64,000 bases of DNA from Punctularia strigosozonata HHB-11173 SS5 (Eukaryota; Basidiomycota; Agaricomycetes; Corticiales; Punctulariaceae): contig NW_006767435.1 in NCBI RefSeq assembly GCF_000264995.1, positions 2,458,489 to 2,522,488 of the forward strand, in the 5' to 3' direction. The position numbers and the translations under genes are program-made. The notes beneath the pieces were generated by a model. It searched no databases. It was not told the DNA's origin and saw only the letters and a program-made list of their open reading frames with translations. This document shows positions 9,108 through 22,981 of this stretch, piece by piece (within the stretch, counting starts at the first letter, position 1; every line of letters starts with the position of its first letter).

Positions 9108-12100
9108 CTAATTCATGTCCTCCCAATTCGGCCTCGGCGCTGAGATGCTCAGCTTGCCCATTTGTTTACGCTGGCGAAGGTTCTTGACCTCGGTGTTGAT
9201 CAGGTCTCGGAGGCGCTCAAGATCGATGCTTCGCTCCGCGCGCGAGCCCATGAGCAGGTTGCGCCAGATGCCCGCCGCGGCAACCGAGTTGTCAATCCCA
9301 AGCTGCAGCGGCCGGTGAAGGCGCACCATTTTCTGCATCAGGTGGTCCGGCGACGGGTAGATGGCATTCGGCCACGCGATTCGGATCGCGAACCACCACC
9401 CGAGGGGCTGTATCAGACACGCGTGAGCGGAAACATGTAAATGAATGAACGGGATACGCACGCGACCATCGGGAAGACAACGTTCGGGATACGTGTCGTA
9501 CGTAGTCAGCGATCCATCAGGCAGGGAGAATCTACCAAACGAAAACAACATGAGCGAAGTGTCTAGTCTATCGAGCACGCGCGAGCCACGTACCGATGCA
9601 CGACCCAATGGTTCTCATCCGAGCGATGTTTCGCGAGCACGATAAGCAATCGGGGCATGCCCTCCAGTCCGAACGGTGCCCACAAGTCCCTTAGCATCGC
9701 ACAAGCGTCGCCGTGCCGGCCGTTATACACCGCATTGCTGATCGCGTCAGCCATGTTAGGCGGTACGAACAGACGGTCGACGCGTCCCTGCGGCGAGTCC
9801 GTCATCTTCGCGCGCACGTACCGCTTGTACGTTTGCGTGGACCAGATGCTCAGCGCAACCTCGTCGATCTGGTGCCCACGCGTCGTGCTGTTCAGCGCGC
9901 TGTCCAGCTCGGACATCGGCCACACGATTGCCCAGCTCAGCAGCCGCTGATGAATACGCTGCCACGGCGGGGGAAGATCGTCAACGGCTTGGGTCCATTG
10001 CTGTCCGTCTGCAGATGGTTGCGCTTCGATTGGGACAGGCGGCAGCGGAGGTGATGTGAGCCCGCCCTCGGTGTACGCCGCGTTGGTGTCAGGGATCTCG
10101 GGAATGCCGGACTCGGTGACGCCCCCACGCTGGGTTCGATCGTCGTCTTCATCATAATGATCTTCCCGGGCAACTTCCCACGTCTTGTGCGTGAACGCCG
10201 ACTGACTTCCGCCACGGACGCGCAGCTTGTACAGCTCTTCTTCAAGATACTGCTGACCCAGCGACTGCTGCGACGTCTCCTGGTCGCCGGTCATGTACTC
10301 GCTCTGGCCGCGAGTCCGTGTCATAGTATCCGGCTCGTCCTCGAATTCGTCCATATCACGCGACCCGTCGTAGCGGTGCATGGACCCAACAGTGCGACCT
10401 GGAGCGGTAGACTCGACGACTAACTCGGTCCCTGGAGGCATGAAGGCGGACTCGTCAGCGACGGTGCCGGTTTGTTGCCCGTGCAAGTGGGCGGCGTGCG
10501 CCATACGGTCAATCTCTGTCGGTGTGAAACCCGGTTCGTTGAACTTGGGATTGTGGTCAGCGTAGGAGCCGCCTTGCGACGATTTGAGCTCGTCGATCTT
10601 TGGCTCGAGCCGCTCGAGCCTATCGGTCACCAGATCCATGCCTTGAAGAATTTGCTTTGCCCATTCAGGCGGCTCCTACAGGTAGAAGTGAGCCAACCGT
10701 AGGGAACCCCGACAACAGACGTACCTGTGGCCATGCTGGCGGCTGGTAATCAGGCTGCAAATGCACGCTTGGATCATGATCATGATACTCTTTTCGCAGC
10801 TTGATGATCGACTGCTTCATAACATCAGTTATGGTCGAATTTCTCGTAAGGTGATGCTGCGGACCTCGTTATCGTACTTCATCCCGAGCTTCCTAACTCG
10901 CTGCCTGACAGCTTTGCGTGCAGCTTTCTTGAGCAACTCATGCTGAGTTGGGTCATCGAGTGCATGCATCAGCACACAAAGTTCCATATCGTGGAAATGC
11001 GAATTCTGGATTTCAGGCTCCAGGGTTGATGCGGCGTAGCTAGTCCGGTTGTAGGATGGTTGATGCCGGAGAAGGTTGCGTACGGCTTCTTCCTCCGCAG
11101 GATTGAGGGCGTCAGGAGACATGGCGCGCTCACGATCGGCGGTGCGGGTCGCGCGAGACGGAGCTGCGGAGGGTCCACGAGAGGGGGCGATGGAGGGTCC
11201 TACAGATGGAGGGGCAGGAGGCATTGCCGCGTGGAACAAGTCTTGGGTAGTATGCCCGTTCCGGAAAGGGGACATCACTCTAGGGGAGAGTGGCACTTGG
11301 GATCGGCCTGACGCGAAGGTGAACGGGCTGCTCAAACTAGATGAAAACGAATGACAAACCAGCGGCACTGCGAACAGGGGAGGCATCGCGGATCCTAGAT
11401 CCGCTCTCGCTAGGAACCTCAGGAACGGGTGCCATGGATGGCGCTTTCGAAGCAGATGGCCGCACCTTCGGCGGGTTGGAAAGGGATTCGGAGGGGGTAA
11501 GCGAGGGAGCTTTCGAAATTCGAGAGTACGCCTTGGACGGAGCTTTCGATACCGTAGACTGCTCGCCGTCATCGGGGCGGGATTTCCGGGATACCTGCGA
11601 CTTTGCGTTCGGGGACATGGGCCTTTCGGTCGGGGCCGCTTTCGTACCGGATCTGGGGGACATCGGCTTTTTGTGAAGTCAGTCAAGCCGCATGGCCACA
11701 AATACGTAATTGAAAGACATACGACCTCATTCTGAACGGTCGATGTTCCGCGGTCTCCGTCGGGATGATGTGACAACTTCGATCCAGCGCGCGAGTGCGT
11801 GGCACGGGTGCGTTGAGTAGATGGTGACTCTACGCGGACATTGACAGTTGGGCTGCTCGAACCGTTCCCCTCATTCGTAGGTGATGCACCGTAGTACTGC
11901 ATTTCTGGGTTCAAGGCGTCGTCAAAAGAGCATCGGGACTCTTACGCACATTATTGATCGTGACGTGGGTCGGGATACCATTCAGCCCGGATATCCCGAG
12001 GCCGTCGACAGGTAAAGGACCCTTGTTGCCCCAAGAGCCGTGGGATGGAAAATGTGGACCAGGCTCATCCTCCGGACCTGGTTCTCGCTGTTTATAGCTT

Positions 12101-12407
12101 TAGCAACGCCTCGAACAGGCGGTGGCATAAAACCACGCACCTCAGGGATCTCGTCATCTGCTACTTGCGAGGTACTCTCAATCTGAACATTGGTTTGCAT
12201 GTCCTCCTCGTTGGGATGGCCCTCCCATCGTCTCCCCATTTCGTCCCTGAACCCGCCAGTGCGCTGGGACATGGGGGAAGCAGCACGAGAGTGTCCCTTC
12301 GGAGTCCGTTGTCCGGTTGTTTCGCCGTCCATGATGGTGCTTGGCCTTGAAACTGGTGACATAGGTCCATCCCTTGACATGCTCTCGAGATAGAGCAGCA
12401 CTGACAT
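9108..12407 (-). CDS. Large low-complexity protein of unknown function
   Basis: A multi-exon minus-strand gene. The first recognised exon reads MSRDGPMSPVSRPSTIMDGE near 12377, and the upstream limit is uncertain. Ser/Pro-rich segments follow (SPRSGTKAAPTERPMSPNAK, SKAPSLTPSESLSNPPK). Then comes a structured stretch (AEEEAVRNLLRHQPSYNRTS, ELCVLMHALDDPTQHELLKK, AVRQRVRKLGMKYDNEV), a predicted coiled coil (MDLVTDRLERLEPKIDELKS), and a long acidic/Pro-rich linker. The folded-looking C-terminus has PPPWQRIHQRLLSWAIVWPM, ENHWVVHRFSLPDGSLTTYD, WWFAIRIAWPNAIYPSPDHL and RLRDLINTEVKNLRQRKQMG, and it ends at NWEDMN. Stop at 9108. I know of no named domain; the layout recalls proteins common in Agaricomycetes with disordered N-termini. 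The C-terminal Trp-rich domain with conserved-looking His and Asp residues could be enzymatic. Exon limits are approximate. Confidence 0.7.
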
Positions 12408-13279
12408 CTGTTATAAACGCAAACCGTGACTAATGCCGAGCAAACTGACCTTTCTCGCTGGGCGCTGTGCATCGTTCCATCAGCCTTTCAGGTACTGATC
12501 ATAATAGTGTGCTTCTGCGCGCACCTGGAGTGCTCGTCCGAAGCAGAATCGGTCTGAGGACCTCATTCTGGCTACCAACCGCAGACATAATGTGGGATTG
12601 CTGGGGGTGATGGTACTGCAGTAGAAGTCGGCACTGAGGGGGGTTTTCGCAAGATTTCGTCCTCGAAGTAAACAAATTATGGTTAGGAGTGTGTTTCGCG
12701 TATATTATAGGTCGTAACAGGTCCTATGAACGTAGCTCAGAGGTCGTCGGGACAGTATGAGTAGCGGTACCGCATGTTCAACCGTGGAAACCTCATACTT
12801 GTCACGTGCACGATCTCCAGACGAGAGTCTCAGTCTGTCGACCTACTTATTCGTCCTACCAGTCCCTGGTGCGACGGCATTTGCCTATTAATGAATCAGC
12901 TCGGAATATGCTGCAGTGATGTTGATGATAAGCTGAATGCAGGCAATGGCATCCAGTGAGCGCATGTCGGATATGGAGATCTACGGAATCTTGATTGCCT
13001 CCTTTTTTCATCAATGGAAGGGTTCCGTCACTTCCGTGCACTGCGTCGTTCTATCTGACGCGTTTATAAAAGGTTACTTATGGTATTCCGTTACCCTGGT
13101 GCGGCGGATATTGCCGTATGCGAGCTTTCCTTCTGTTCAACGTTCGCCATGCGTACTCATCTCTGCACGGTCGTGGTACTGGGTAGCGTTTTACTCCATT
13201 ATGAGGCTCATAACACGACCAGCCCGTCCGATCGCAAGATAGCGGTAGTTTCCAATACAGCAAGCTCACCGTCCGTAGT
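12408..13279. other. Intergenic region upstream of the low-complexity protein gene
   Basis: About 870 bp between the likely start of one minus-strand gene and the stop of the next. No protein, tRNA or repeat recognised. Part may hold an unrecognised 5' exon or the promoter of the gene ending at 9108. Confidence 0.4.
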
Positions 13280-14765
13280 TCAGTCGCCTTCCGCCATCAA
13301 CCACTGGGCGAACTGGTCAAGACGCTTCTTCTCCGCTTCTTCGTCGTCTCCCTCCACAAGGTCGGCACCAGCGTTACCGCGTTTGAACCTCTGTCTGCCA
13401 GCGTACAACGATGCCTCAATTCTCCTGCCCGCAAAGAAACGACCATTCATTCTCTGGGTGGTCGTGTGTTTAGCGGACCGCCTGTCAGTACAGAACGATA
13501 AAAACCTACAAGAACGCAAGCCCGCGCGCTGATCGAATCCCGGAATTTGACCGTCATGATCCCGTCGGGCTCTTTCTGCGTCATGATGAGCCGATCGTCA
13601 CAAACAAATCTATCGTTTACTCACATCATACAACACGACATTTGTGACTTCGCCAAGAGTTTCGCACTCCTCTCGAACGTCTTCCTTCAGGTCCAAAAGC
13701 AGAGCGGGATCTTCTTCAAGTTCTTGCAGAGTAAACATGTACTTGAGCACCACCACTCGGCTGTTCTTATTAATTGTCTTGCTTTCATCTTCTTCGGTTT
13801 TCGCGGGGCCGAATGCATCTTCATCATCCCACTCTTCCAGCTTTCTGATGTCTAGATTCAGCGCACTAGGTCCAACGCGTTGATGGTGGTACGCACTTCT
13901 TCATGTTGTTGATCCTCCTGGTTGCTTTCTTCCTATCGATTGTCTTCCGAGGAGCATGTCCCGCAGCCTCTCCATCCGCTTTCGCGTGATCGTCTCCTTG
14001 TTTATGCCCGAAATCCGCCTTCGCCACCTTCATCCTCGTGCTCGGATCCCCTATTCTCAGCTCCGCATCGTCCAACATCGTCTCCGCTAAGGTCACGGAT
14101 TCTTCCTTAAAGTAAACGACCAATGCCTCGCCACTGAACGTCCCGTCATCCTTCGCGTACATCTTCACCTTCGGTTCCCCGTCGTCATCTTCTTCCAGCA
14201 CCCCGAATTTGCGGAACCGCTCTATAAGCTCGTCATGCGTCGTGTCAAGAGGTAACTGTGTCACGTAGACAGCAGTATTCTTGGATTTGCGTTCTCCTGC
14301 AGCCTTCGGTGGCTTCACCTTCGCTTTTTTTATGTTCACCGGGTCAGTAGACTGCGTAGCGGAGGTATAATCCTCAGGTTCCTTCCGCTTCTTATTGAGC
14401 CGCTTGGCCACGGGTGCTGCGGGCGCCTGATTAGAGTCAGGCAAGAACGAGGAGTCACCAGTGGAATGGGCACACCTCTTCGTCGACTCCGGCTACCGAA
14501 TATGCAGCTTGCTGGCTTTTGACGACATCATCGTCAAGCTGAAGTCGAGATGAGTCATACGCAATTCCCTTCGACTGCATGTATCGCTTACGACTGGCAG
14601 CCATGCGTTCTTCCCTACGTCCCATTCCATTTCGGTTCCATCGTCCGCTTCGAAGCGCCATGTGTTTGTCTCCTTGGATAGATATACGCGCTCGTCTGTA
14701 CTGAATGGCGCGGAATTAGATCCAGACGGCGTGGGGTTAACGATAGGCAGTGAAGTATGAGACAT
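13280..14765 (-). CDS. Tat-SF1/CUS2-like U2 snRNP splicing factor
   Basis: Coding sequence complement(join(13280..13453, 13510..13575, 13625..13844, 13897..14426, 14476..14538, 14592..14765)), 408 aa, six exons summing to whole codons. The N-terminus has a short aromatic/acidic module (VYLSKETNTWRFEADDGTE) and SQQAAYSVAGVDEE, both typical of Tat-SF1. A basic stretch (KRLNKKRKEPEDY) precedes RRM1 (AVYVTQLPLDTTHDELIERF, about 131-215). The second RRM is of the U2AF-homology type, with MNGRFFAGRRIEA at about 353; the RFF motif is where UHMs bind a ULM tryptophan peptide. It ends LDQFAQWLMAEGD. In yeast CUS2 aids U2 snRNA refolding and contacts SF3b1 in the nucleus. An upstream in-frame Met at 14807 exists; 14765 is chosen for its cleaner N-terminus. 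Confidence 0.88.
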
Positions 14766-14947
14766 GACGGTGGTGGAGGTAGCAAACGTTCGAAAGTCAC
14801 AGCTCATATCTCAGACGTCACGCGGCTACATAATACCCTAGCGCGACCGCCGACGACTAGCCGCCGCGCTGCATATTCAACGTGCAAGTCCCCGTACGCA
14901 TAATGCATGCGTCCACGAACGTCACTGTGTTAAGCACCTGAGCACCT

Positions 14948-15639
14948 CTACTTAACAAGTATCATCGGGAAGTATGAGTGAGGATCATGCGGCGCGTTCT
15001 CCGCTTCCTGAGGTACCCATTTCTTGAAGGGTGTCGGAAGCGTCGGCGGGAGGTTCGATTTCGAGAACACCTTCCGAGTGGACGCAAGTGAAGTGATGGT
15101 TTCAGCCAGGTCCTTGCCTTGAGGCTTCTCGGCAAGAGCAGGCACAGAGGAGCTCTCGGGGGAGGGTCCGGTCAACAACCTAGAAGGACGTCATACACAA
15201 TCTCGGACTCTGCTTGGAGGGACGTACGCCTGGTTCTCCGGGTGCTGTAGAAGTAAGGATGCGAGCTCCGGTTGTGTTACCACAGACAGCCGCGGGTACG
15301 CTCGGCGGACATCACGTTTCCAGTACGGGTTCTGCGCAGGGTCGGAAGCTACGTAGGATGAGTGAGTAACGCCCTCAATTTCGCACAAGTAAATACCATA
15401 CCCTTGGTGGCAGGAGTTGAATACCTCTCTGGCCTCGAGCCAGGAGGAGGGTAACGGTTGACCCCAGCTATGGGTAGACCGCTCGAGATCTCCGGATTCA
15501 CAACCACGGCGTCACCTAAGGGACGTGGTCAAGCGCGTGGCCTGTGTAGAACCACCGCTGAATACGCACGGAACTTCTTCCAAAAGCCCTTGGGACTTAG
15601 ATGATAAAGAGTGTGGTCCGCTAACTTCTTGGTAGCCAT
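14948..15639 (-). CDS. NADH:ubiquinone oxidoreductase 21.3 kDa subunit (complex I)
   Basis: Coding sequence complement(join(14948..15179, 15228..15348, 15402..15515, 15570..15639)), 178 aa, exons in perfect phase. It starts MATKKLADHTLYHLSPKGFW. The signature of the fungal 21.3 kDa accessory subunit follows: GLPIAGVNRYPPPGSRPERY, then ASDPAQNPYWKRDVRRAYPR and LSVVTQPELASLLL. It ends NLPPTLPTPFKKWVPQEAEN through DPHSYFPMILVK. The product belongs in mitochondrial complex I, where accessory subunits stabilise the assembly. Introns are 48-54 nt. The NPYWKRDVRR match is strong, from memory of ascomycete homologues; the C-terminal half is less conserved. It looks intact. Confidence 0.82.
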
Positions 15640-16195
15640 ACCGAGATGGTCGAAGGAGGTCAAGTGTGTCGAGCCGCGACCCTCGGGAGAGTCCGCCTCT
15701 TCTCCTCGTTTCCTCCTTGCATTTTACCCTGGTGGATCAAGCTTGCACTCCGTCAGCGGGAATATCGGGACCACACGTTCTATCTTTGCTTTCTCTTGTG
15801 CCCTGCAACGAAATACCTGGCTGTGACCATTGCACGGGTGAATGAATGGCGGGCCCGCACACATCACATAACGGCGTTGTCCCGCATGAACTTCAATTCT
15901 GTCATCCGCGATTATTCCAGCTTTCCAGCCTGTCTCATCACCGCAAACTGAATCAGAAGGCGCAACTTCGCGGCCATTTCTGATAGTCTTCGTCGTTCAG
16001 ATTATGCATGATGAGCACACTCGTCGTGATATGGCGCAATGCGGATGAAACGCAGAATGTCTATGGCCGATTCTGGCGTCGTCACACCGAACTGTCGCCA
16101 TCCACCGTTCAAGTCGACGTGTTTTGGTAATCGGAGTCGGCAACGTACGGTATAAGAGCAGGGAATCGTCGTGTCACCGAGGTCGTCGCTGCCTC
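15640..16195. promoter_or_regulatory. Divergent promoter region, complex I subunit / UPF0643
   Basis: About 555 bp between divergent start codons. No additional gene or repeat recognised; an open frame at 15646-15951 lacks any recognisable feature. Confidence 0.4.
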
Positions 16196-17051
16196 ATGTC
16201 TGTGCTCACAGTTTCGCCTCAGGAGACCATCTTGGACACCCTCCCCTTCCCTCCACCGCCGGAGGCTCAGGAGTTATCTATGAACAGCTGGCTTAGCGAC
16301 TCGAACGACCAGCGTGACACTATATTCTCAACGAGCGCCCCTTTGCGTGATCCTCACCAGCCGCCATCTTTCAATCCCAGTACACCTGAGGATATTCTAT
16401 ACCTTCCACCTCTTCTATCTTCATTGCCGTCGTCTTCCACGTTGGCCAGCACAGCGACGCGCTTACCCTCGATTGACCCTGCATCGCTCTCTCTGCACAA
16501 AGCATTGCATAGTTTCTGCCCCGTGACGTCCGAGTACGCTTCTGTTCCATACGCTGATGCGTTCAACTGGTCAAATCTGGAGCTGGACGTGGAATTGGAG
16601 AGGGAGTGGTACTGTGTTGTCTTCCGGAGCAAACGACGAGCAGGCAGCGATGCGGGCCGTAAGCGGTGTCATAGTTTCCAAATGCCTTATGCTAACAGGC
16701 TTCGCTCAGCATTATACGAAGCAGATAAACAAGCTCATGAGGAGGCCGTACAAAACGGCGGTGTTAGTGAAACCTGCGCCCTCTTCTTCACCGGAACTGA
16801 CCAACTTGCAGTTAATCATGTATTGGTATGGGACACCGCATCCCATAACCGGCGTCAACCTCGCGACGTGCATATGGCAGTCACGCAAGCATGCAGTAGC
16901 TGCTAACTCCCGTCCGCATCATATACGGGCCATGAAACTCGCAGCTCAATCGTACGAGTTGTACGACCTGGAGCGCTACAGACTGAAGAAGATTGCGGGG
17001 CAAAAACATGTTATTGTCGAGTCCTATGTTTACGGCGAGGTCGGATGGTGA
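16196..17051 (+). CDS. UPF0643-family protein
   Basis: Coding sequence join(16196..16658, 16710..16762, 16812..17051), 251 aa. It has a disordered Pro/Ser-rich N-terminus (DTLPFPPPPEAQE). The conserved C-terminal domain then reads EREWYCVVFRSKRR, PLYEADKQAHEEAVQNGGLI, MYWYGTPHPITGVNLATCIW, QSRKHAVAANSRPHHIRAMK, LAAQSYELYDLERYRLKK and finally EGEVGW-like YGEVGW. This matches fungal UPF0643 proteins as I remember them; no biochemical role is known to me. The middle exon is only 53 nt, and both of its splice sites are needed to keep the ALYEAD-to-LIMYWYG reading. The short 3' distance to the next, convergent gene (164 bp) is typical of compact fungal genomes. Confidence 0.8.
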
Positions 17052-17215
17052 CTAAATAGCTTTCGTTGTCATCTCGAGCACTCTCGTTACATCGTTTTCA
17101 TGACCTGGATATACACTCTAGATAGCATCTGTCATGTAGGATTATAATGATACACTGTTCATATGGTCGAAAGTTGTTTAACCATGCGTCAAAGGGTCGT
17201 CAGTCATTTTGGAGT

Positions 17216-20170
<2,955 letters not shown>

Positions 20171-20469
20171 GCTGAGGCCGCCGAGTAGCCTGTATCAGGC
20201 AAGGAGAAAAGCGTTTATAGACAGCAAAGCGTTTATTGGACGATCGGGCGTTGCGCGTCCAGCAAGGCGTGTCGCGAACGTGGCTGCGCCCGCGGCACAG
20301 CACCGATCAAGGCGAAGTGCTCCGCCTTCGGCTTCGGCAACTTCCGATGACCATGCTGGCGGGCGTTTATGTACTTCCGCGCTCATCAGAACGCTTCAGC
20401 GTCGTGGTGCAACAACTAAAGAGATACTGATATATGCTACAGTATATTGATACACGAGATGCGCCCCTG
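20171..20469. other. Short intergenic region upstream of LSB6
   Basis: About 300 bp between the LSB6 start and the SSU1 stop; it holds the LSB6 promoter and the SSU1 3' end. Nothing else recognised. Confidence 0.4.
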
Positions 20470-22223
20470 TCATGGTTCCTCTGCTAGAGTGGGGGCGTCA
20501 GAACGACCACTATACGGCGATGCGGCAAAAAATCGCAGACCCTCCGGAAACGGCGGTTTGGTTAAGGGCACCTGGGTCCTTAGATCTAGCGCAAACAGGC
20601 ATGGAGCAACAAATGCGGTGCCATTGATAACTGCCGGGACAGTCATCGACATCGTGACCAGCCACACAATGAAGGTCAAAACTGTGCTGTGGGGTTAGCC
20701 GCTGTTGGATAGACCGACATACAATATCTCACTAGACCAAGCGGCTCCAAACGCGCGGAAAAATGGGCTGTCCAGGACAGAGGCGAGCTCTATTGAAAGC
20801 ATCGCGAATACTCCGTTCGGGAAAATCAGACCTGGCAGGAAGAGTAAGCTTGAAATTGCGAAGGAACGCGCGAATACCTTACCCCAGTATGCCACGCTGA
20901 AAGGAATGCGGATGCGCTGACGCGCAGCACGCGAATATATGGACAGGCACGCGATAAGTATCCAAGCGATTCCCATTGACCATAGAACGTATGCCCCGCA
21001 AACACACACGGCATAGATGGCCTCCCCAGCGGCGGTAGAGACGTTGTTGCCAAGCGGAAGTACAATCGTCTGACCCATAATCTGGCCGTTAACCAGTAGC
21101 GAGTATCCTCCTTGTCCAAGAGGGCCCAGTGTAACGAACACAGACAGTATGAGGTCCATGTCTGGGGCGCCGTGGATGCATAGTCGCATCAGATAGATGG
21201 TAATGAGCATGAGCGCAAGTGACAATCCTATAGCCAGCATTGTGAACGAGAATGCCGAGGTTATCACGGCCAAATTGTGGTGATTGGGCAGCAGAGCGAG
21301 GGCGATGTTGCCGCCAGTAGATGAGGCGACTATAAGGAAGTAGTTAGTATGATACATGCAGACATCGCGGAGTCTTACCGATCAGCGTGACTATAGGCAG
21401 TAGCCATACCGCCGTCATTTTATCGATTGTATGTCGTTGATGGGTGATCCTGATCTGTTCATTAGGGAGGGAACACGCGCATCCCCGGCAGTAATGCTTA
21501 CATCAGGTAGATCGTGCCGAATGCGACTGTATATGATAAGACAGAGTCGATCCACCAGAATGCCCATACCGCCCACAGAAAGGATGAGCCTCCCCAATTC
21601 CATCTACTGCTATTTACGACCTAAATAACACGCCGCGTTAACGTAGTTGACCACTGCAGGGATGCTTGAAGGCTTACGAGCGATGCATTGATAAGCGTGG
21701 TCGCTCCCATCGGGAAAGCCCCGATGAACATGCTCTGCGCTTGATGTTCTAGCATCAGATCCCATACCTAACAGATCAGCTACGGGTCCTTGAAATGCAT
21801 GTGCACGTGGCGTACTGTCGGGAACATGATATAACGCGCAAGGGTAGCTCCGCTGATCAGAAGAAATAGCAGCAGATCTAGCATAAAAAAGAACATGAAA
21901 AAGACCCTGAGCGGGGCGTTGTCATTGCCATACGGGAAGGCATTGGCTAGGGCGGCCAGTACGCCTGTTCCCATGATGACTGTGTGCCATGCCCAGGTGA
22001 AATGGCTAAAAGGAGGCACAAATTCAGCGTATGCTACTCTGTTGGCTGTAGATGTACGAACCGTATACGCTCCCTCCACGACTTCCGGGAGCTCTTGGTG
22101 GCGCAAGGCATAGGGATATATACGAGGTTCAGAAGGGTATAGGTCTACAAGTTTTGGGAGAGGGCGCCTGGTGGAATATGCTGCCACGATGGTACGACGC
22201 TTGCGGCGCGGGCGGGTCTGCAT
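20470..22223 (-). CDS. SSU1: SSU1-like sulfite efflux pump (TDT family)
   Basis: Multi-exon minus-strand gene, stop at 20470, likely start at 22223. The membrane body of the tellurite-resistance/dicarboxylate transporter family is visible in order: HFTWAWHTVIMGTGVLAALA, a Phe/Leu-rich helix and SMFIGAFPMGATTLINAS. Then come WWIDSVLSYTVAFGTIYLM, KMTAVWLLPIVTLIVASSTG, GQGGYSLLVNGQ, RIPFSVAYWGKVFARSFAIS, and ILTFIVWLVTMSMTVPAVIN at the end. About ten membrane helices are expected. Fungal SSU1 exports sulfite across the plasma membrane. A 51 nt intron (donor GTGAGA at about 20742) joins GAAWS to ILTF. The N-terminal extension (MQTRPRRKRRTIVAAYS) is unusually basic, so the true start is less certain. 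Its divergent neighbour makes sulfite. Confidence 0.83.
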
Positions 22224-22981
22224 TATATGGAGAACAGGGCCGGGTGATTACCCAAGTTCGGGTAGGGCACGCCAATTCCGAATGACCTAAAACGGTAAAT
22301 TCCGAACGTCGGTGGCGTCGAATCACATTCCCGCGCCTTCGCTCGTTTTCGCATGCGCAGGCTCTGTCCCGGAAGTAGCGCGCTACTTACTCTGGCGGGG
22401 TCATCCTGGTCGTAGACGCATCATAGAGCTTTTATGGATCGTTCAGTACACATCGGCCAGCTTATGTGGACTTCAACCGCCTCAATATTGACCGGCGGAT
22501 ACTGCATCGATTGCCTGCTGGCCGATTGCTCCCGAATTCGGATTACCCTTGAGTTACGGGTCTTCCGGGAGGACAGAACGTCCGCGTGGCTCCGATTTCC
22601 GAATAGTTGGAGACCATCGGCTTCCAAGATAATCAATGCTCGAAACGTCCGGCGGACCAGAATGTTGTCGACTTGCACACTGTGCGGGCATTCCGAACAT
22701 ATTGCCCTTCTGTACTATAGGCTGCGGTGAAGGAGGCCAGCTGGAAGGATGCGCGCCTATCTCCGTGCAAGGATTGGGTTCAGTACTAGTATCGTGTCGG
22801 CGATGTCGGATAGCTGTGAATAATCATTCGGAATACGAACATGCATCATATGAAGCATGCAGGTGGTTGAGCGCGCGCGGCGGACGTGAACGAGAATTGA
22901 GCGAGAACCCTACAGGAACTTCACCATTCGGAATATCTGGGAAGCATATAGTCAGCAGCGACGTGACGCCACCGTAGCATC
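22224..22981. promoter_or_regulatory. Divergent SSU1/persulfide dioxygenase promoter with repeated ATTCSGAAT motif
   Basis: Seven matches or near matches to ATTCCGAAT / ATTCGGAAT lie at 22275-22283, 22299-22307, 22536-22544, 22596-22604, 22690-22698, 22826-22834 and 22926-22934. The one at 22536 overlaps the perfect 10 bp palindrome CCGAATTCGG (22532-22541). The six-base core TTCCGA or its complement would be expected less than once by chance in 758 bp. CGG/CCG cores are typical targets of Zn2Cys6 regulators; that reading is inference. Confidence 0.6.

Noticed and set aside
12720-12760. tRNA-like start GTAGCTCAGAGGTCGTCGG
   Set aside because: Resembles a D arm only; no anticodon stem or T arm follows.
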